A stretch of 64,000 nucleotides of DNA from Aequorivita aurantiaca (GCF_030410135.1 NZ_JAUGQQ010000004.1:62001-126000); one strand, 5' to 3'. Counted from the stretch's first letter, positions 46,233-55,918 are shown. Translations and numbers: made by a program. The notes: a model not told the origin generated them from the sequence alone.

Positions 46233-47282
46233 TTAGATTATTAGCATTGCGTCACCATAAGTATAAAATCTATATTTCTCTTTTATGGCTTCGGCATAGG
46301 CTTCCTTTATAAAATCGTGGCCGGCAAATGCAGAAACCATCATCAATAATGTGGATTTTGGGGTGTGGAAATTGGTCACCATTGCATTGGCAATACTAAA
46401 ATCATAAGGAGGAAATATAAATTTATTGGTCCAACCAGTGAAAGGGTTCAAAGTATGGTTAGAAGAAACCGAACTTTCCAAAGCCCGCATTGCAGTTGTT
46501 CCGACAGCACAGATTCTTCTCTTTTTTTGAATTCCCTTATTAATAATTTGTACAGCTTCCGGGGTAATCATCATTTCCTCAGAATCCATTTTGTGCTTCG
46601 AAAGATCTTCAACTTCCACTGAGCTGAAAGTACCCAAACCTACGTGCAGCGTTACTTCAGCAATACTTACACCTTTTATTTCCAATCGTTTCAAAAGATG
46701 TTTTGAAAAGTGCAGCCCAGCAGTTGGCGCGGCAACGGCTCCTTCATTTTTAGCAAAAATGGTTTGGTATCGCTCGGCATCTTCGGGCTCGACTTCTCTT
46801 TTAATATATTTCGGCAGAGGCGTTTCACCCAGTTCGGTCAATTTATTTCGAAATTCCTCATAGGAACCATCAAACAGAAAGCGCAACGTTCTGCCGCGCG
46901 AGGTAGTGTTGTCAATAACTTCCGCCACGAGGGTTTCATCATCGCCAAAATACAACTTGTTACCTATCCTGATTTTTCGGGCGGGATCTACCAAAACGTC
47001 CCAAAGACGTGTTTCGGGATTCAATTCCCTCAAAAGGAAAACTTCAATTCGAGCGCCGGTTTTTTCTTTGTTCCCGAACAATCGCGCGGGAAAAACCTTG
47101 GTATTATTGGTAATCAAAACATCATCCTCCTCAAAATAATCAATAAGATCCTTGAACATTTTGTGTTCGATTGTTTTGTTTTTTCGGTTCAGTACCATCA
47201 GGCGAGATTCATCGCGGTTTGGTGCTGGATATTCAGCCAATAATTCCTCAGGAAGATTAAAGTTGAAATTTGAAAGTTTCAT
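46233..47282 (-). CDS. queA: S-adenosylmethionine:tRNA ribosyltransferase-isomerase
   Basis: Penultimate step of queuosine synthesis, making epoxyqueuosine on tRNA. 349 residues from ATG 47282 ([20 protein letters not shown]); an ATG two codons above (47288) also fits, while the frame further up is not conserved. Blocks: [60 protein letters not shown], and [17 protein letters not shown]. Full length. It has its own good promoter at 47322-47354 and terminator. Confidence 0.96.
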   Translation of the reverse strand: MKLSNFNFNLPEELLAEYPAPNRDESRLMVLNRKNKTIEHKMFKDLIDYFEEDDVLITNNTKVFPARLFGNKEKTGARIEVFLLRELNPETRLWDVLVDPARKIRIGNKLYFGDDETLVAEVIDNTTSRGRTLRFLFDGSYEEFRNKLTELGETPLPKYIKREVEPEDAERYQTIFAKNEGAVAAPTAGLHFSKHLLKRLEIKGVSIAEVTLHVGLGTFSSVEVEDLSKHKMDSEEMMITPEAVQIINKGIQKKRRICAVGTTAMRALESSVSSNHTLNPFTGWTNKFIFPPYDFSIANAMVTNFHTPKSTLLMMVSAFAGHDFIKEAYAEAIKEKYRFYTYGDAMLII

Positions 47283-47321
47283 TCCCATAATTCGTTGTGT
47301 CTTTAAATTTTTACAAGGGCG

Positions 47322-47354
47322 CAAATATACAACCTCCACACAGGCGTTGTCAAG
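47322..47354 (-). promoter_or_regulatory. Promoter of queA
   Basis: Minus strand: CTTG (47354-47351), 21 nt, TATATTTG (47329-47322). The -7 element matches TAnnTTTG fully and the -33 differs by one base from TTTG. 39 bp before the queA ATG. It splits queA from the aroA operon upstream. Confidence 0.6.
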
Positions 47355-47453
47355 TAAATGCGGGTTTATTATTTGGAAATGTGGATTGGCGGGTGCTGGA
47401 AGCGAAAAGTTGAAAGTTTAAAACTTGAGGTCCGGAGCAAAAACTGGCAATAG

Positions 47454-48698
47454 TTATTTTGATGTGTTCTCAAAAACACAATCGATGCCTACCTTTTGCA
47501 AGTCTTCCCAAAACATTGGATATGATTTTGAAACCACCTGGGCGTTTTTTATAATTAGATTTGTTTTCATTGCCAAAGGCGCAAAGGCCATTGCCATTCG
47601 GTGATCTTGATAAGTTTCGATGGAACTGTTGGGGTTAATTTTGAAGGATTTTTCAAGAACTAATGAATGGTCATCAACGGTTATATTGGCGCCCAATTTT
47701 TTAAGTTCAATATTAAGTGCGGCGAGTCTATCAGTTTCTTTTATTTTTAATGTTTGCAGGCCTAAAAGTTTGCAACCGATTCCCAACCCAAAACAGGTTA
47801 CGGCAATTGTCTGCGCCAAATCTGGTGTGTTGGACAGATCGAGCATTAAGGAATCCGGCAATTCCGAAGTCTTTTTTGAAAGGGAAATTGTTTTTTGGGA
47901 AGCATCAAAAATCGTTTCAACTCCCAGGGATTTATAGATCTGCGCCAATGCAGCGTCACCCTGTCTGCTTTCCTCAGAAAAACTGGAAAGCGTAATTTCC
48001 AAATTATCCGAAAGGGCAACCAAACTATAAAAGTAGGAAGCCGAGCTCCAATCAGATTCCACAACTATTTCCGTTTTTAAAATAGTTTCAATGGAAGGAA
48101 TTGTAATTGTATTTTCACTGAAATCGCCCGAAATTCCAATTTTTTTCAAAAGCGAAAGAGTCATTTCAATATAGGGCGCGGAAGTTATATTGCCCTCCAA
48201 ATATATTGTCAAACCGTGGGGAAGATTCGGCGCAATCAGCATTAATGCTGAAATGTATTGGCTACTCACATCTGCATTTATCTTCACTTCTTTTTTCGAC
48301 AGTGATTTGCCTTTGATTTTCAGTGGCGGAAAGCCTTCTTTCTTGAGATATTCAATGTCGGCTCCAACGTTTTTTAATGCATCCACCAATATTGAAATAG
48401 GCCGTTCTTGCATGCGCTGGCTGCCGGTGAGCGTAATTTCCGCTCCTTCTTTTGCTGCAAAAAATGCAGTCAAGAAACGCATTGCAGTGCCCGCGTGATG
48501 CACATCCACAAGTCCAGTTTTTGTTTCCAAACCTTTTTTTAGAACAACCGTATCATCACTATCGGATAAATTTTCGATAGAAATATTTGGAAAAGATGCC
48601 TGTAGAATAAGTAATCGGTTCGACTCACTTTTAGAGCCGCCAATATTTATTTTGATATTTTTTTGGGGAATTGTTCCTCGTTTCAGAAGCACATTCAT
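47454..48698 (-). CDS. aroA: 3-phosphoshikimate 1-carboxyvinyltransferase (EPSP synthase)
   Basis: Sixth step of the shikimate pathway, 414 residues, the slightly short Bacteroidota form. GSKSESNR (21-28), HAGTAMRF (68-75), QERPI, SSQY, catalytic Asp in NTPDLAQTIA, KETDR and DHRMAM are all present. At the position of E. coli Pro101 (AMRP) there is Phe75, and the preceding Asn of NAGTA is His, which changes the glyphosate/PEP pocket wall. The stop of the small membrane protein overlaps its start by 4 bp (ATGA). With the DAHP synthase gene 6 kb upstream on the same strand it frames an aromatic cluster. Confidence 0.95.
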   Translation of the reverse strand: MNVLLKRGTIPQKNIKINIGGSKSESNRLLILQASFPNISIENLSDSDDTVVLKKGLETKTGLVDVHHAGTAMRFLTAFFAAKEGAEITLTGSQRMQERPISILVDALKNVGADIEYLKKEGFPPLKIKGKSLSKKEVKINADVSSQYISALMLIAPNLPHGLTIYLEGNITSAPYIEMTLSLLKKIGISGDFSENTITIPSIETILKTEIVVESDWSSASYFYSLVALSDNLEITLSSFSEESRQGDAALAQIYKSLGVETIFDASQKTISLSKKTSELPDSLMLDLSNTPDLAQTIAVTCFGLGIGCKLLGLQTLKIKETDRLAALNIELKKLGANITVDDHSLVLEKSFKINPNSSIETYQDHRMAMAFAPLAMKTNLIIKNAQVVSKSYPMFWEDLQKVGIDCVFENTSK

Positions 48699-48937
48699 CT
48701 TCCGGAATCTTTATCTTTTAGTCTGGCCCGAAATTTTCCAAAGGTTACAAAAAAGCCATAAACAAAGCCGGCCAAAAGAAGGGTGAGAAGAAACATTAAT
48801 GGATTTCTATCTGTGAAAAAGGCCATATCAAAACCATCAATCGCCCATTTTATAAACGTGAAAATAACCGCGAATGCAATGGCAAGAGATACTACCGAGG
48901 GCCAAAAACCTTTTGTATTGATTACTTTTTTAAACAT
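48695..48937 (-). CDS. Small two-helix membrane protein of unknown function
   Basis: 80 residues with two hydrophobic helices (SVVSLAIAFAVIFTFIKWAI, ~14-33; PLMFLLTLLLAGFVYGFFVTF, ~46-66) and a charged C-terminus (RARLKDKDSGR). No family recognised. It is squeezed between the MazG-like gene (no gap) and aroA (4-bp overlap), so it is co-translated with them; a conserved filler in this cluster is likely. No functional inference possible. Confidence 0.75.
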   Translation of the reverse strand: MFKKVINTKGFWPSVVSLAIAFAVIFTFIKWAIDGFDMAFFTDRNPLMFLLTLLLAGFVYGFFVTFGKFRARLKDKDSGR

Positions 48938-49264
48938 CTACTTTAACTTTTCATTTCCGTGATGCCTGTCGTGGTCGCGCTTGGTTTTTAGCTCCAATTT
49001 TTTCTCAAAAGCTTGTTCGAGATTGACTCCCGTTTGGTTTGCAAGACAGAGCACCACGAAAATAACATCTGCCAGCTCTTCGCCCAAATCTTTGTGTTTA
49101 TCGCTTTCCTTTTCGCTCTGTTCACCGTAGCGACGTGCAATTATACGCGCTACTTCGCCCACTTCCTCGGTAAGCTGTGCCATATTGGTGAGTTCATTGA
49201 AGTAGCGCACGCCATGCTGTTTTATCCACACATCAACAGCTTTTTGGGCATTTTCGATATTCAT
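48938..49264 (-). CDS. MazG-like nucleotide pyrophosphohydrolase
   Basis: 108-residue all-alpha NTP pyrophosphohydrolase. The metal-binding helices are seen: LTEEVGEVARIIARRYGEQSEKES (ExxE) and DLGEELADVIFVVLCLANQTG (ExxD). Such single-domain proteins hydrolyse (d)NTPs, often as house-cleaning enzymes. It starts 12 bp after the stop of the DUF3857 gene and abuts the small membrane protein. Confidence 0.88.
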   Translation of the reverse strand: MNIENAQKAVDVWIKQHGVRYFNELTNMAQLTEEVGEVARIIARRYGEQSEKESDKHKDLGEELADVIFVVLCLANQTGVNLEQAFEKKLELKTKRDHDRHHGNEKLK

Positions 49265-49276
49265 AATGGTTATTTC

Positions 49277-51298
49277 TTATACCTTCGAAAGTACTACTTT
49301 TTCATTTTCTTTGGCAATTAAAAGCTCATAGAATTTTTTCAAATTATCATATTCCTCGGCCGCGATAAAGGATTCATTGATTGAAAATTCCACCGAAAGC
49401 TGCAATTTGTTGCCCACATGAGAAATTAAATACTTAAAACTTCCCGTGTTTTCCCCTAAATTGAAAATGGCGTTTGCGGGCATGGTTTCTACTTTATAAC
49501 CTTCCGGCAATTCAATATTTATAATGTAGCGGTCTTTCATCGAGTAGCCAAAATCAATGGGGTATTCGCGAGTTTCGGGTTTAAAGGGACTTTCCTTTTC
49601 AGCCATAAAAACCATTGGCGAAAAGTACAACTTGCCCGCCACTTCCTCAACGACATCAATGGATTCAAAATCATATTCCAGGGAAACGGGTTTTCCCAAG
49701 GTTTGCAGATTTTCGAAATGCAGGTTTGAAAGTTCCACTTGGGCGAGGCTTTTTTCAACCTCCTTTCGCTGTGCGTCCTCATTCATACTTTTGAATTCCG
49801 ATCTGTACTGAAAGGCATAATTTCCAGTGAATCTGTTCTGTGTCTTTCCGCTGTCCGAATGATCGGGTTGAATGGTTGCCGTTACCATTGCACTCTTAAC
49901 AGCTGGAATTTGTGGGCTTAATGACACCCATCCGGAAGTGCCATCCTTTTTAATGATTCGGCCTTTCCAGTTCATAATGCTGGGTCTTAAAATGCCGATT
50001 TCGGCTCCCTTATTTGTTGCATCAAGCAATATAATTCCATTGGGAAATTCCACTGCCGCAATTACATAATTGAATCCGTTGCGCGTGGGAAACAGCGGCA
50101 TTCCGTGATCTTTGGTGCTCACTAAAACCGGGTTTGCGTTTATATTGGCATTACGGAGCATTGCCACGAGCATCAAATTGATGTCCGCCACATTGCCGGA
50201 ACCTTTTTTATATGCTTCCTTTACTCCTTCATTAGTGTAATAGCCAGTAAAGTTATTCCATGTCATTTTGTTTACCACAAAAGAAAAAATGCGGGAAACC
50301 TTTTCCTCGGGATTGCTTATCCCGCTTAGTAGCTTGCTTAAATCGTCCTCAAAATAGTTGGTGCGCGTCAATTCATTTCCGAATGAATCTACTTGATAAA
50401 TGCTTTTCGAAACGTCTTCCCACGTGGTGGAAAATGTTTCCAACGGAGCACCCGGAAAATCAACATAGCTCAATTCAAATTTAATGCCCGTGGAATAGTT
50501 ATCAATATTGCCCGCAAAGGCTTCATTTTTCATTGCGGGAACGTCTTTTAACGCTATGGTATAAATATCTTCTTTCATCTTCACCTCTCTTGCACCTCCC
50601 GCGCTTGTTCTATTGCCATAAATATCATATTCTGTGCGGGCATTCGCTAACGGAATGGTTCGGTCTTTTACTACCTTATCAATTTTATATGGCACCCAAC
50701 CTTTTTGGTGGGTCTTGAAAACAAAATATTCGGGAGAGGCGAAGCGAATTTCTAGCTTTTCCACTGGAATGGTTTCCTGAAAACGAAATTCATCAATATT
50801 GCTAATGAATGGTGATTTTATGGTGTATTTGTATTCCACCACACTGCCTTGCCTTAAATCTGGCATTGTAAATTTCACCTTTTGCAGATACTTAGTGGTT
50901 TTTTCCTCAAAGATTCCGTCACTTTTTAATTTGATTTCCTCAACTTTATTGTTAGCGCCTAAATTATAAGTGTAAGCTTTCAGCCCCGAAATTTCGTCAT
51001 TTGAACTTGATACACTTTGGTAAAGATCAATTTCTTTTGAAGCCCATTCAAAACCTTCCTTTTTATAAATTTTTACACGCTCGAAGTAGTCGGTAATCAA
51101 ATACCATCCGCTGTCTTCGCTGTATTGAAATTCGGTGGTGGATTCGCGATACAAAATGGCGGCATTAGCCGAGGGGTCCGTGGGATGCTGGGTTTGAAGC
51201 AATTCCTCTTCGGAAACTTTTCCGAATTTATAATTTTGGGCAACTGAAACAGTAGCGAAGCATATAGTCGCAAACAATGCAAGAAAGGTTGATTTCAT
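49277..51298 (-). CDS. DUF3857/transglutaminase-like protein, apparently inactive
   Basis: 673 residues with a signal peptide (to VSVAQ, ~21). N-terminal DUF3857 beta domain (~50-250), transglutaminase-like core (~330-430) and C-terminal DUF3858-type domain. At the catalytic Cys position of GDCK-type relatives it reads GNV (Val370), and at the catalytic His it reads FNY (Tyr411); only the Asp (LLDAT, 426) remains. It should therefore not be an active cysteine enzyme. It lies 11 bp after its neighbouring relative, 51310-53208, which keeps the Cys and His. Periplasmic or outer-membrane-associated; role unknown. Confidence 0.85.
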   Translation of the reverse strand: MKSTFLALFATICFATVSVAQNYKFGKVSEEELLQTQHPTDPSANAAILYRESTTEFQYSEDSGWYLITDYFERVKIYKKEGFEWASKEIDLYQSVSSSNDEISGLKAYTYNLGANNKVEEIKLKSDGIFEEKTTKYLQKVKFTMPDLRQGSVVEYKYTIKSPFISNIDEFRFQETIPVEKLEIRFASPEYFVFKTHQKGWVPYKIDKVVKDRTIPLANARTEYDIYGNRTSAGGAREVKMKEDIYTIALKDVPAMKNEAFAGNIDNYSTGIKFELSYVDFPGAPLETFSTTWEDVSKSIYQVDSFGNELTRTNYFEDDLSKLLSGISNPEEKVSRIFSFVVNKMTWNNFTGYYTNEGVKEAYKKGSGNVADINLMLVAMLRNANINANPVLVSTKDHGMPLFPTRNGFNYVIAAVEFPNGIILLDATNKGAEIGILRPSIMNWKGRIIKKDGTSGWVSLSPQIPAVKSAMVTATIQPDHSDSGKTQNRFTGNYAFQYRSEFKSMNEDAQRKEVEKSLAQVELSNLHFENLQTLGKPVSLEYDFESIDVVEEVAGKLYFSPMVFMAEKESPFKPETREYPIDFGYSMKDRYIINIELPEGYKVETMPANAIFNLGENTGSFKYLISHVGNKLQLSVEFSINESFIAAEEYDNLKKFYELLIAKENEKVVLSKV

Positions 51299-51309
51299 TG
51301 GAGAGTTAT

Positions 51310-53208
51310 TTATTGAATATTTTGTTTTAAAAGTATTTTTGAACGGTCAAGCCGGGCGATGGATCTTAGGAAATCGCGATAGTTTTCATATTCCGCCGGC
51401 GGATATTCGCCTTTGTTCATAATTAATTTTCGTGTGTAGATTAAATTGTTTTCGGCATTTAGGCTGAAACCGATTTCATATTTACCAAATTTTGTTTCCA
51501 ACAACGACGCATTCGGCAGGGCGTCCACCACTAAATTTTTGGGCAACTGTACTTCAACCGTATCAACATCCACAAATCCATGGCTTATGTATAAGTTTTG
51601 CTTTCTGTTTTCAATTCTTGGTGGGATGTATTTGTTTTGGTTGAAAATATTGGCGCAAAAAAGAAAATCATTGCCCACCGGATTTGCATAATTTGGGATA
51701 TTGAGCGATAACTTTTCGGTGAAAACTATTTTCTCCCTATCGTTTTCAAAGGTAAAGTCATTGATGGTAAAACCATTGATATAGCTCCATCGGTCTTTGT
51801 AGTTTTGATCAACCTCATCCTCTTTTTTCTTCGGAAGAAAATATTTATCATCGTACTGCCATCCTTGGGAAACACTTTGGAAATTGGCAACAGCATTTCC
51901 CTTTGGGTCCACGATCACGGTGGAAAAACTTTCTTGCGTATTCTGTTCTGTTTTATACACTTGGGTATGCGCAATTTTACCGCCTTCGGGGGTCACAATA
52001 AGCACGTCACGATCATCCGTAAAATTGGCGATATATCCAAAAGGCGCATCCTGACTGGTACACTCGAGCCAAGTAAACTCCTCTCCATCCGGAATTGCGA
52101 GAATGGCATGATTGAACCATGGCAAAGGAAAATCCTTATTTAGGGCTATTTTGTTGTCGCCGGCATTCACTAAGGTATAATACGAAGGAACATCCACGGC
52201 CTGCAATAGCGCTCGAGTATAATTAGTTAATGCCTTGCAATCACCATAGCTCAGTTTGTCCACCTCGGATGCAAGCATCGGTTTCCATCCGCCAATTCCA
52301 ATTTGAATGCTTACGTAGCGCACTTTGTCTTGCACGAATTGGTAAATTTTTCTGGCCTTTCCCTCATTGGTGGTTTCGTTTGCCACCAAACTTTTAATGC
52401 GTGCAAGCGTACCTTCGGGCAATTCGCCCAGATCAAAAAGCAGTGTTTTGTCCACCCAACTCCCAAACTGTTGCCAATCTTTCCCGGAGCCGACGAGGTT
52501 TTTCATTTTAAATTTTTCAAGAGCCAAATAAACCGCGGGGAAAATGGTACTTGTGGACGGACTGCGTTCTTCTCTTTGGATTGCCTTTAGGTCTGAAGCA
52601 GAAAATATTATTTCATCAAGATTTTCAGAGACGGAAATATTGAATTTTTCTAAATTTTGCGCTCTATATCTTGGCTTGTTTGCGGGATCAAATTTAATTT
52701 TAAAGACACTTTTTTGAACACTTTCGGCATAACCTCCCATTGGGAACCAAGGGTTAATAAAGGCAGAATCGCCCGATTCCGTTTCACTGTCGTAAACCAC
52801 AATGTATGGATAGGTGGTGGGAGTATAATTTAGATAGAGCATACGGTCATCACTATAAATGCTGATGCCAGTTCTGCTTACATCTATAAAATCCTTCTTT
52901 TTAAAATGCTCCAATTCCTTTCCGACGGCATTATAGATTCGAACTTCCACATTTTTTACGCGGGAATTTGCATCATAAAATTCATAAAGATTTGGATCTT
53001 GATCACCGAGCTTGTTCAAAACTGCAATTACCCTATGGGTTTTTTGCTTCATTTTTCCAATATCGGTCACATCAATCTCTACCAATTCATCAATCAAAAT
53101 ACTGTTGGAATATTCAATAAGCTCTTTGTTTATTGAAGCTATGGAGTAATCTTGGGCAAAAATGACAGTCGTGCAAATGAATAGTGCAAAGCAAAAAACC
53201 TTTTTCAT
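51310..53208 (-). CDS. DUF3857/transglutaminase-like protein, catalytic residues present
   Basis: 632 residues with a signal peptide (MKKVFCFALFICTTVIFAQ). Same three-part layout as the downstream neighbour: DUF3857 (~40-240), transglutaminase fold (~280-400), C-terminal beta domain. Active-site residues are present: Cys324 in YGDCKALTNY and His367 in WFNHAIL, with Glu382 (LECTSQ) at the third position in place of Asp. Substrate unknown; such enzymes may cross-link or cleave amide bonds in the periplasm. Gene order puts it 62 bp after dtd. Confidence 0.87.
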   Translation of the reverse strand: MKKVFCFALFICTTVIFAQDYSIASINKELIEYSNSILIDELVEIDVTDIGKMKQKTHRVIAVLNKLGDQDPNLYEFYDANSRVKNVEVRIYNAVGKELEHFKKKDFIDVSRTGISIYSDDRMLYLNYTPTTYPYIVVYDSETESGDSAFINPWFPMGGYAESVQKSVFKIKFDPANKPRYRAQNLEKFNISVSENLDEIIFSASDLKAIQREERSPSTSTIFPAVYLALEKFKMKNLVGSGKDWQQFGSWVDKTLLFDLGELPEGTLARIKSLVANETTNEGKARKIYQFVQDKVRYVSIQIGIGGWKPMLASEVDKLSYGDCKALTNYTRALLQAVDVPSYYTLVNAGDNKIALNKDFPLPWFNHAILAIPDGEEFTWLECTSQDAPFGYIANFTDDRDVLIVTPEGGKIAHTQVYKTEQNTQESFSTVIVDPKGNAVANFQSVSQGWQYDDKYFLPKKKEDEVDQNYKDRWSYINGFTINDFTFENDREKIVFTEKLSLNIPNYANPVGNDFLFCANIFNQNKYIPPRIENRKQNLYISHGFVDVDTVEVQLPKNLVVDALPNASLLETKFGKYEIGFSLNAENNLIYTRKLIMNKGEYPPAEYENYRDFLRSIARLDRSKILLKQNIQ

Positions 53209-53270
53209 GAATTTTTTATTATCGGTGGCAATATATAAAATTCTAAAAGGTTAAAAAAAAGTTAAAGAAA

Positions 53271-53723
53271 TTATTCCTTATTTTTTGAATCCATCCAAAT
53301 TGTTACAGGCCCATCATTCACCAGAGCAACATCCATCATTGCTCCGAACGTGCCCGTTTTCACGGTTTTGTCCATTTCTTCTTCTAATTGAAAAATAAAT
53401 TTTTCATAAATGGGAATGGCAATTTCAGGTTTTGCCGCTTTTATAAAAGAGGGACGGTTTCCCTTTTTGGTGCTTGCGTGAAGGGTGAATTGGCTAACAA
53501 CCATACATTCGCCCTTCACATCCAAAACTGAAAGATTCATTGCTCCGTTTTCATCGGAAAAAATACGTAGCCGAGCTATTTTCGCAGTTAACCATTTAAT
53601 ATCTTCCATGGTATCTTCGGTTTCGATACCCAATAAAATAAGCAGTCCGTGCTCTATTTCAGAAAATATTTTCGCATCAATAGTTACAGATGCCGATTTT
53701 ACACGTTGAATTAGGGCTCTCAT
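53271..53723 (-). CDS. dtd: D-aminoacyl-tRNA deacylase
   Basis: Removes D-amino acids (and Gly from tRNA-Ala) from tRNAs; 150 residues. N-terminal MRALIQRVKSASVTID, the active-site SQFTLHASTKKGNRPSF (SQFTL motif) and the cross-subunit GPVTIWMDS (GPVT, cis-Pro) are complete. In an operon-like run with rsgA (104 bp upstream) and the DUF3857 pair. Confidence 0.96.
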   Translation of the reverse strand: MRALIQRVKSASVTIDAKIFSEIEHGLLILLGIETEDTMEDIKWLTAKIARLRIFSDENGAMNLSVLDVKGECMVVSQFTLHASTKKGNRPSFIKAAKPEIAIPIYEKFIFQLEEEMDKTVKTGTFGAMMDVALVNDGPVTIWMDSKNKE

Positions 53724-53827
53724 TTTATCATTTCGGCTTTAGGGCAGCGGCTGCTGTTTCTGAGTTTAGCGTGTCGGTTGTTATTAAATTTTAAATATTA
53801 GGGATTTGGATTTTAAAATTTAGGATT

Positions 53828-54775
53828 TTACTTTTCATGAATATCCTTTCGGAAATGGTCCTCCTCTCCTTCCAAAATCTGCAAATAACTTTTGTAGCGC
53901 GACCAAGCAATCTCTTCATTTTCCAATGCCTTTTTTACGGCGCAGTGCGGTTCTTCCAAATGCAGGCAGTTGTTGAATTTGCAATCATTTTTCCTTTCGA
54001 AGAATTCGGGAAAGTAAACGCCAATTTCTTCTTTGTCCATCTCCACTACGCCAAAACCTTTAATTCCAGGGGTATCAATTATCTGTCCGCCAAAGGAAAG
54101 ATCAAACATTTCTGCAAATGTTGTGGTGTGCTGCCCCTGCAAATGTTGTTCTGAAATTTTTGAAGTTTTAAGGTGGAGGCCGGGCTCCAACGAATTTATG
54201 AGTGTAGATTTCCCCACGCCGCTATGGCCCGAAAACATTGAAACCTTATTTTTCATCAATGCTGTTACCTTTTCAATATTTTTTCCAGTAATGGCTGAAA
54301 TGCCAATGCATTCATAGCCGATTTTTCTGTAAAGCGCCGCCAGAAATTTTATTTCCAACAATTCGTCTTCGGTATAGGTATCAATTTTATTAAAAAGAAG
54401 TACTGCTTTTATGTGATATGCTTCCGCAGTAACCAAAAATCGGTCAATGAAAGTGGTGAAAGTGGGCGGATTATTTAATGTAACCAACAGAAAAGCAAGA
54501 TCTATATTGGCCGCAATAATGTGGGTTTGTTTTGAAAGATTTACAGATTTGCGGATGATGTAATTTTCCCTTTCGTCAATATGTTTGATAACGCCCACGG
54601 TTTCATCACCCTTCTTCTCAATTTCAAAATCGACGTGATCGCCTACCGCCACGGGGTTTGTACTTTTAATCCCGCCAATCCGGAATTTACCTTTGATGCG
54701 GCAATCGTAAAAGCTTCCATTTTCCGCTTTCACGGAATACCAACTACCGGTGGATTTATATACGATTCCTTTCAC
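53828..54775 (-). CDS. rsgA: Ribosome small-subunit-dependent GTPase A
   Basis: Circularly permuted GTPase for late 30S assembly; 315 residues from GTG 54775, which gives MKGIVYKSTGSWYSVK, the usual N-terminus. A TTG five codons above is the only other start. OB fold (~1-70), then G4 NKID (129-132), G1 GHSGVGKST (183-191), G3 DTPG (234-237), and a zinc motif Cys265, Cys270, His272, Cys278. 21 bp after the DAHP synthase-chorismate mutase stop. Confidence 0.95.
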   Translation of the reverse strand: MKGIVYKSTGSWYSVKAENGSFYDCRIKGKFRIGGIKSTNPVAVGDHVDFEIEKKGDETVGVIKHIDERENYIIRKSVNLSKQTHIIAANIDLAFLLVTLNNPPTFTTFIDRFLVTAEAYHIKAVLLFNKIDTYTEDELLEIKFLAALYRKIGYECIGISAITGKNIEKVTALMKNKVSMFSGHSGVGKSTLINSLEPGLHLKTSKISEQHLQGQHTTTFAEMFDLSFGGQIIDTPGIKGFGVVEMDKEEIGVYFPEFFERKNDCKFNNCLHLEEPHCAVKKALENEEIAWSRYKSYLQILEGEEDHFRKDIHEK

Positions 54776-54796
54776 AGCACAAATTTGCAAAACTTT

Positions 54797-55879
54797 TTAA
54801 TCATTCATAACTTTTTTCTGATGATTGATGGACTCTTGGTGAATGGCTTTGTACAATTTCAGCACAAATTCCTCACTTAATTTGTTGTGTTCACCTTCTA
54901 AAATCATGCGTCCCAAAACTTCATTCCATCGTTTAACCTGTAAAATGGCCACATTATTTTTCTTTTTAAGAAGCCCAATATTATCAGCAATTTTCATTCG
55001 CTTCCCGAGCATTTCCATCAGTTGGTCGTCAATCAAATCTATTTGTGTGCGCAGGGTGTTCAAATGATTGTTAAATTCCGCTTCATTGCCTTCCATCTTC
55101 CGAATTTTCAAGTCCACCGTCATTTTGTCGAGTGCTTTCGGGGTAATTTGCTGTTTTGCATCGCTCCATGCATTGTCTGGATCGAAATGGGTTTCAACCA
55201 TTAGTCCGTCGTAATTCAAATCTAGCGCGGTTTGGCAAAGGTCAAAAATAATATCCCTTCGGCCGGCAATGTGTGAGGGGTCCAAAATCAGTGGCAAATC
55301 GGGAAAACTATTCTGCAAATCTATCGGAATTTGCCATTCGGGATTATTTCTATACCGCGTTTTTTCATAAGTTGAAAAACCACGATGGATTACACCCAAT
55401 TTCGAAATGCCGGCTTCATAAAATCGTTCCACCGCGCCCAGCCATAGTGCCAAATCTGGGTTTACGGGGTTTTTTACCAACACAATCTTATCGGTTCCCT
55501 TTAAGGCATCTGCAATTTCCTGCACGATAAACGGCGAAACAGTAGTGCGTGCGCCCACCCAAAGTATATCAACATCGTGCTTTAGTGCCAAATCTACGTG
55601 GTTTGCATTTGCGACTTCGGTTGCTGTCAATAAGCCTGTTTCGTGTTTTGCCCTTTGGAGCCATTTTAATCCCAGCGCGCCCACGCCCTCAAAATTTCCG
55701 GGGCGGGTGCGTGGTTTCCATATGCCCGCCCGCAACACGGAAGTATCAGTTTCTTTAAGTTGGTGTGCAATTTTGAGGACCTGCTCCTCGGTTTCGGCAC
55801 TGCACGGGCCGGCAATTACCAACGGATGGCTCAGGCCGAATGCATCCAACCAATTTCGGAATTCCTTTTTGTTTTCCAT
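54797..55879 (-). CDS. Bifunctional DAHP synthase / chorismate mutase
   Basis: 360 residues from ATG 55879 (MENKKEFRNWLDAF). The DAHP synthase domain (~1-260), small class related to KDO8P synthase, has AGPCSAET (23-30), RAGIWKPRTRPG (50-61), LVKNPVNPDLALWLG and DPSHIAGRRD. A C-terminal AroQ chorismate mutase (~265-360; IDLIDDQLMEMLGKRMKIADNIGLLKKK, then VKRWNEVL) follows. It joins the first shikimate step to the branch to Phe/Tyr, a fusion known in Bacteroidota. The leader before it carries a Phe-Trp-Trp peptide and a terminator, so expression is probably set by attenuation. Confidence 0.94.
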   Translation of the reverse strand: MENKKEFRNWLDAFGLSHPLVIAGPCSAETEEQVLKIAHQLKETDTSVLRAGIWKPRTRPGNFEGVGALGLKWLQRAKHETGLLTATEVANANHVDLALKHDVDILWVGARTTVSPFIVQEIADALKGTDKIVLVKNPVNPDLALWLGAVERFYEAGISKLGVIHRGFSTYEKTRYRNNPEWQIPIDLQNSFPDLPLILDPSHIAGRRDIIFDLCQTALDLNYDGLMVETHFDPDNAWSDAKQQITPKALDKMTVDLKIRKMEGNEAEFNNHLNTLRTQIDLIDDQLMEMLGKRMKIADNIGLLKKKNNVAILQVKRWNEVLGRMILEGEHNKLSEEFVLKLYKAIHQESINHQKKVMND

Positions 55880-55891
55880 ATATTCAATTTC

Positions 55892-55918
55892 AAAAAAAAA
55901 GTCCCAATATGGGACTTT
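55892..55918 (-). terminator. Attenuator terminator in the leader of the DAHP synthase-chorismate mutase gene
   Basis: Stem AAAGTCCC / GGGACTTT (8 perfect bp, 5-nt loop) directly followed on the minus strand by nine T's, ending 12 nt before the gene's ATG. No minus-strand gene ends here, so it can only act as a leader terminator. Two alternative pairings block its upstream arm: UCCC with GGGA at 55945-55948, and AATAT (55930-55926) with ATATT (55910-55906). Confidence 0.85.

Noticed and set aside
47283-47453. preQ1 riboswitch upstream of queA
   Set aside because: I looked for a short hairpin with an A-rich tail in front of the start and did not find the preQ1 pattern; a plain promoter explains the region.
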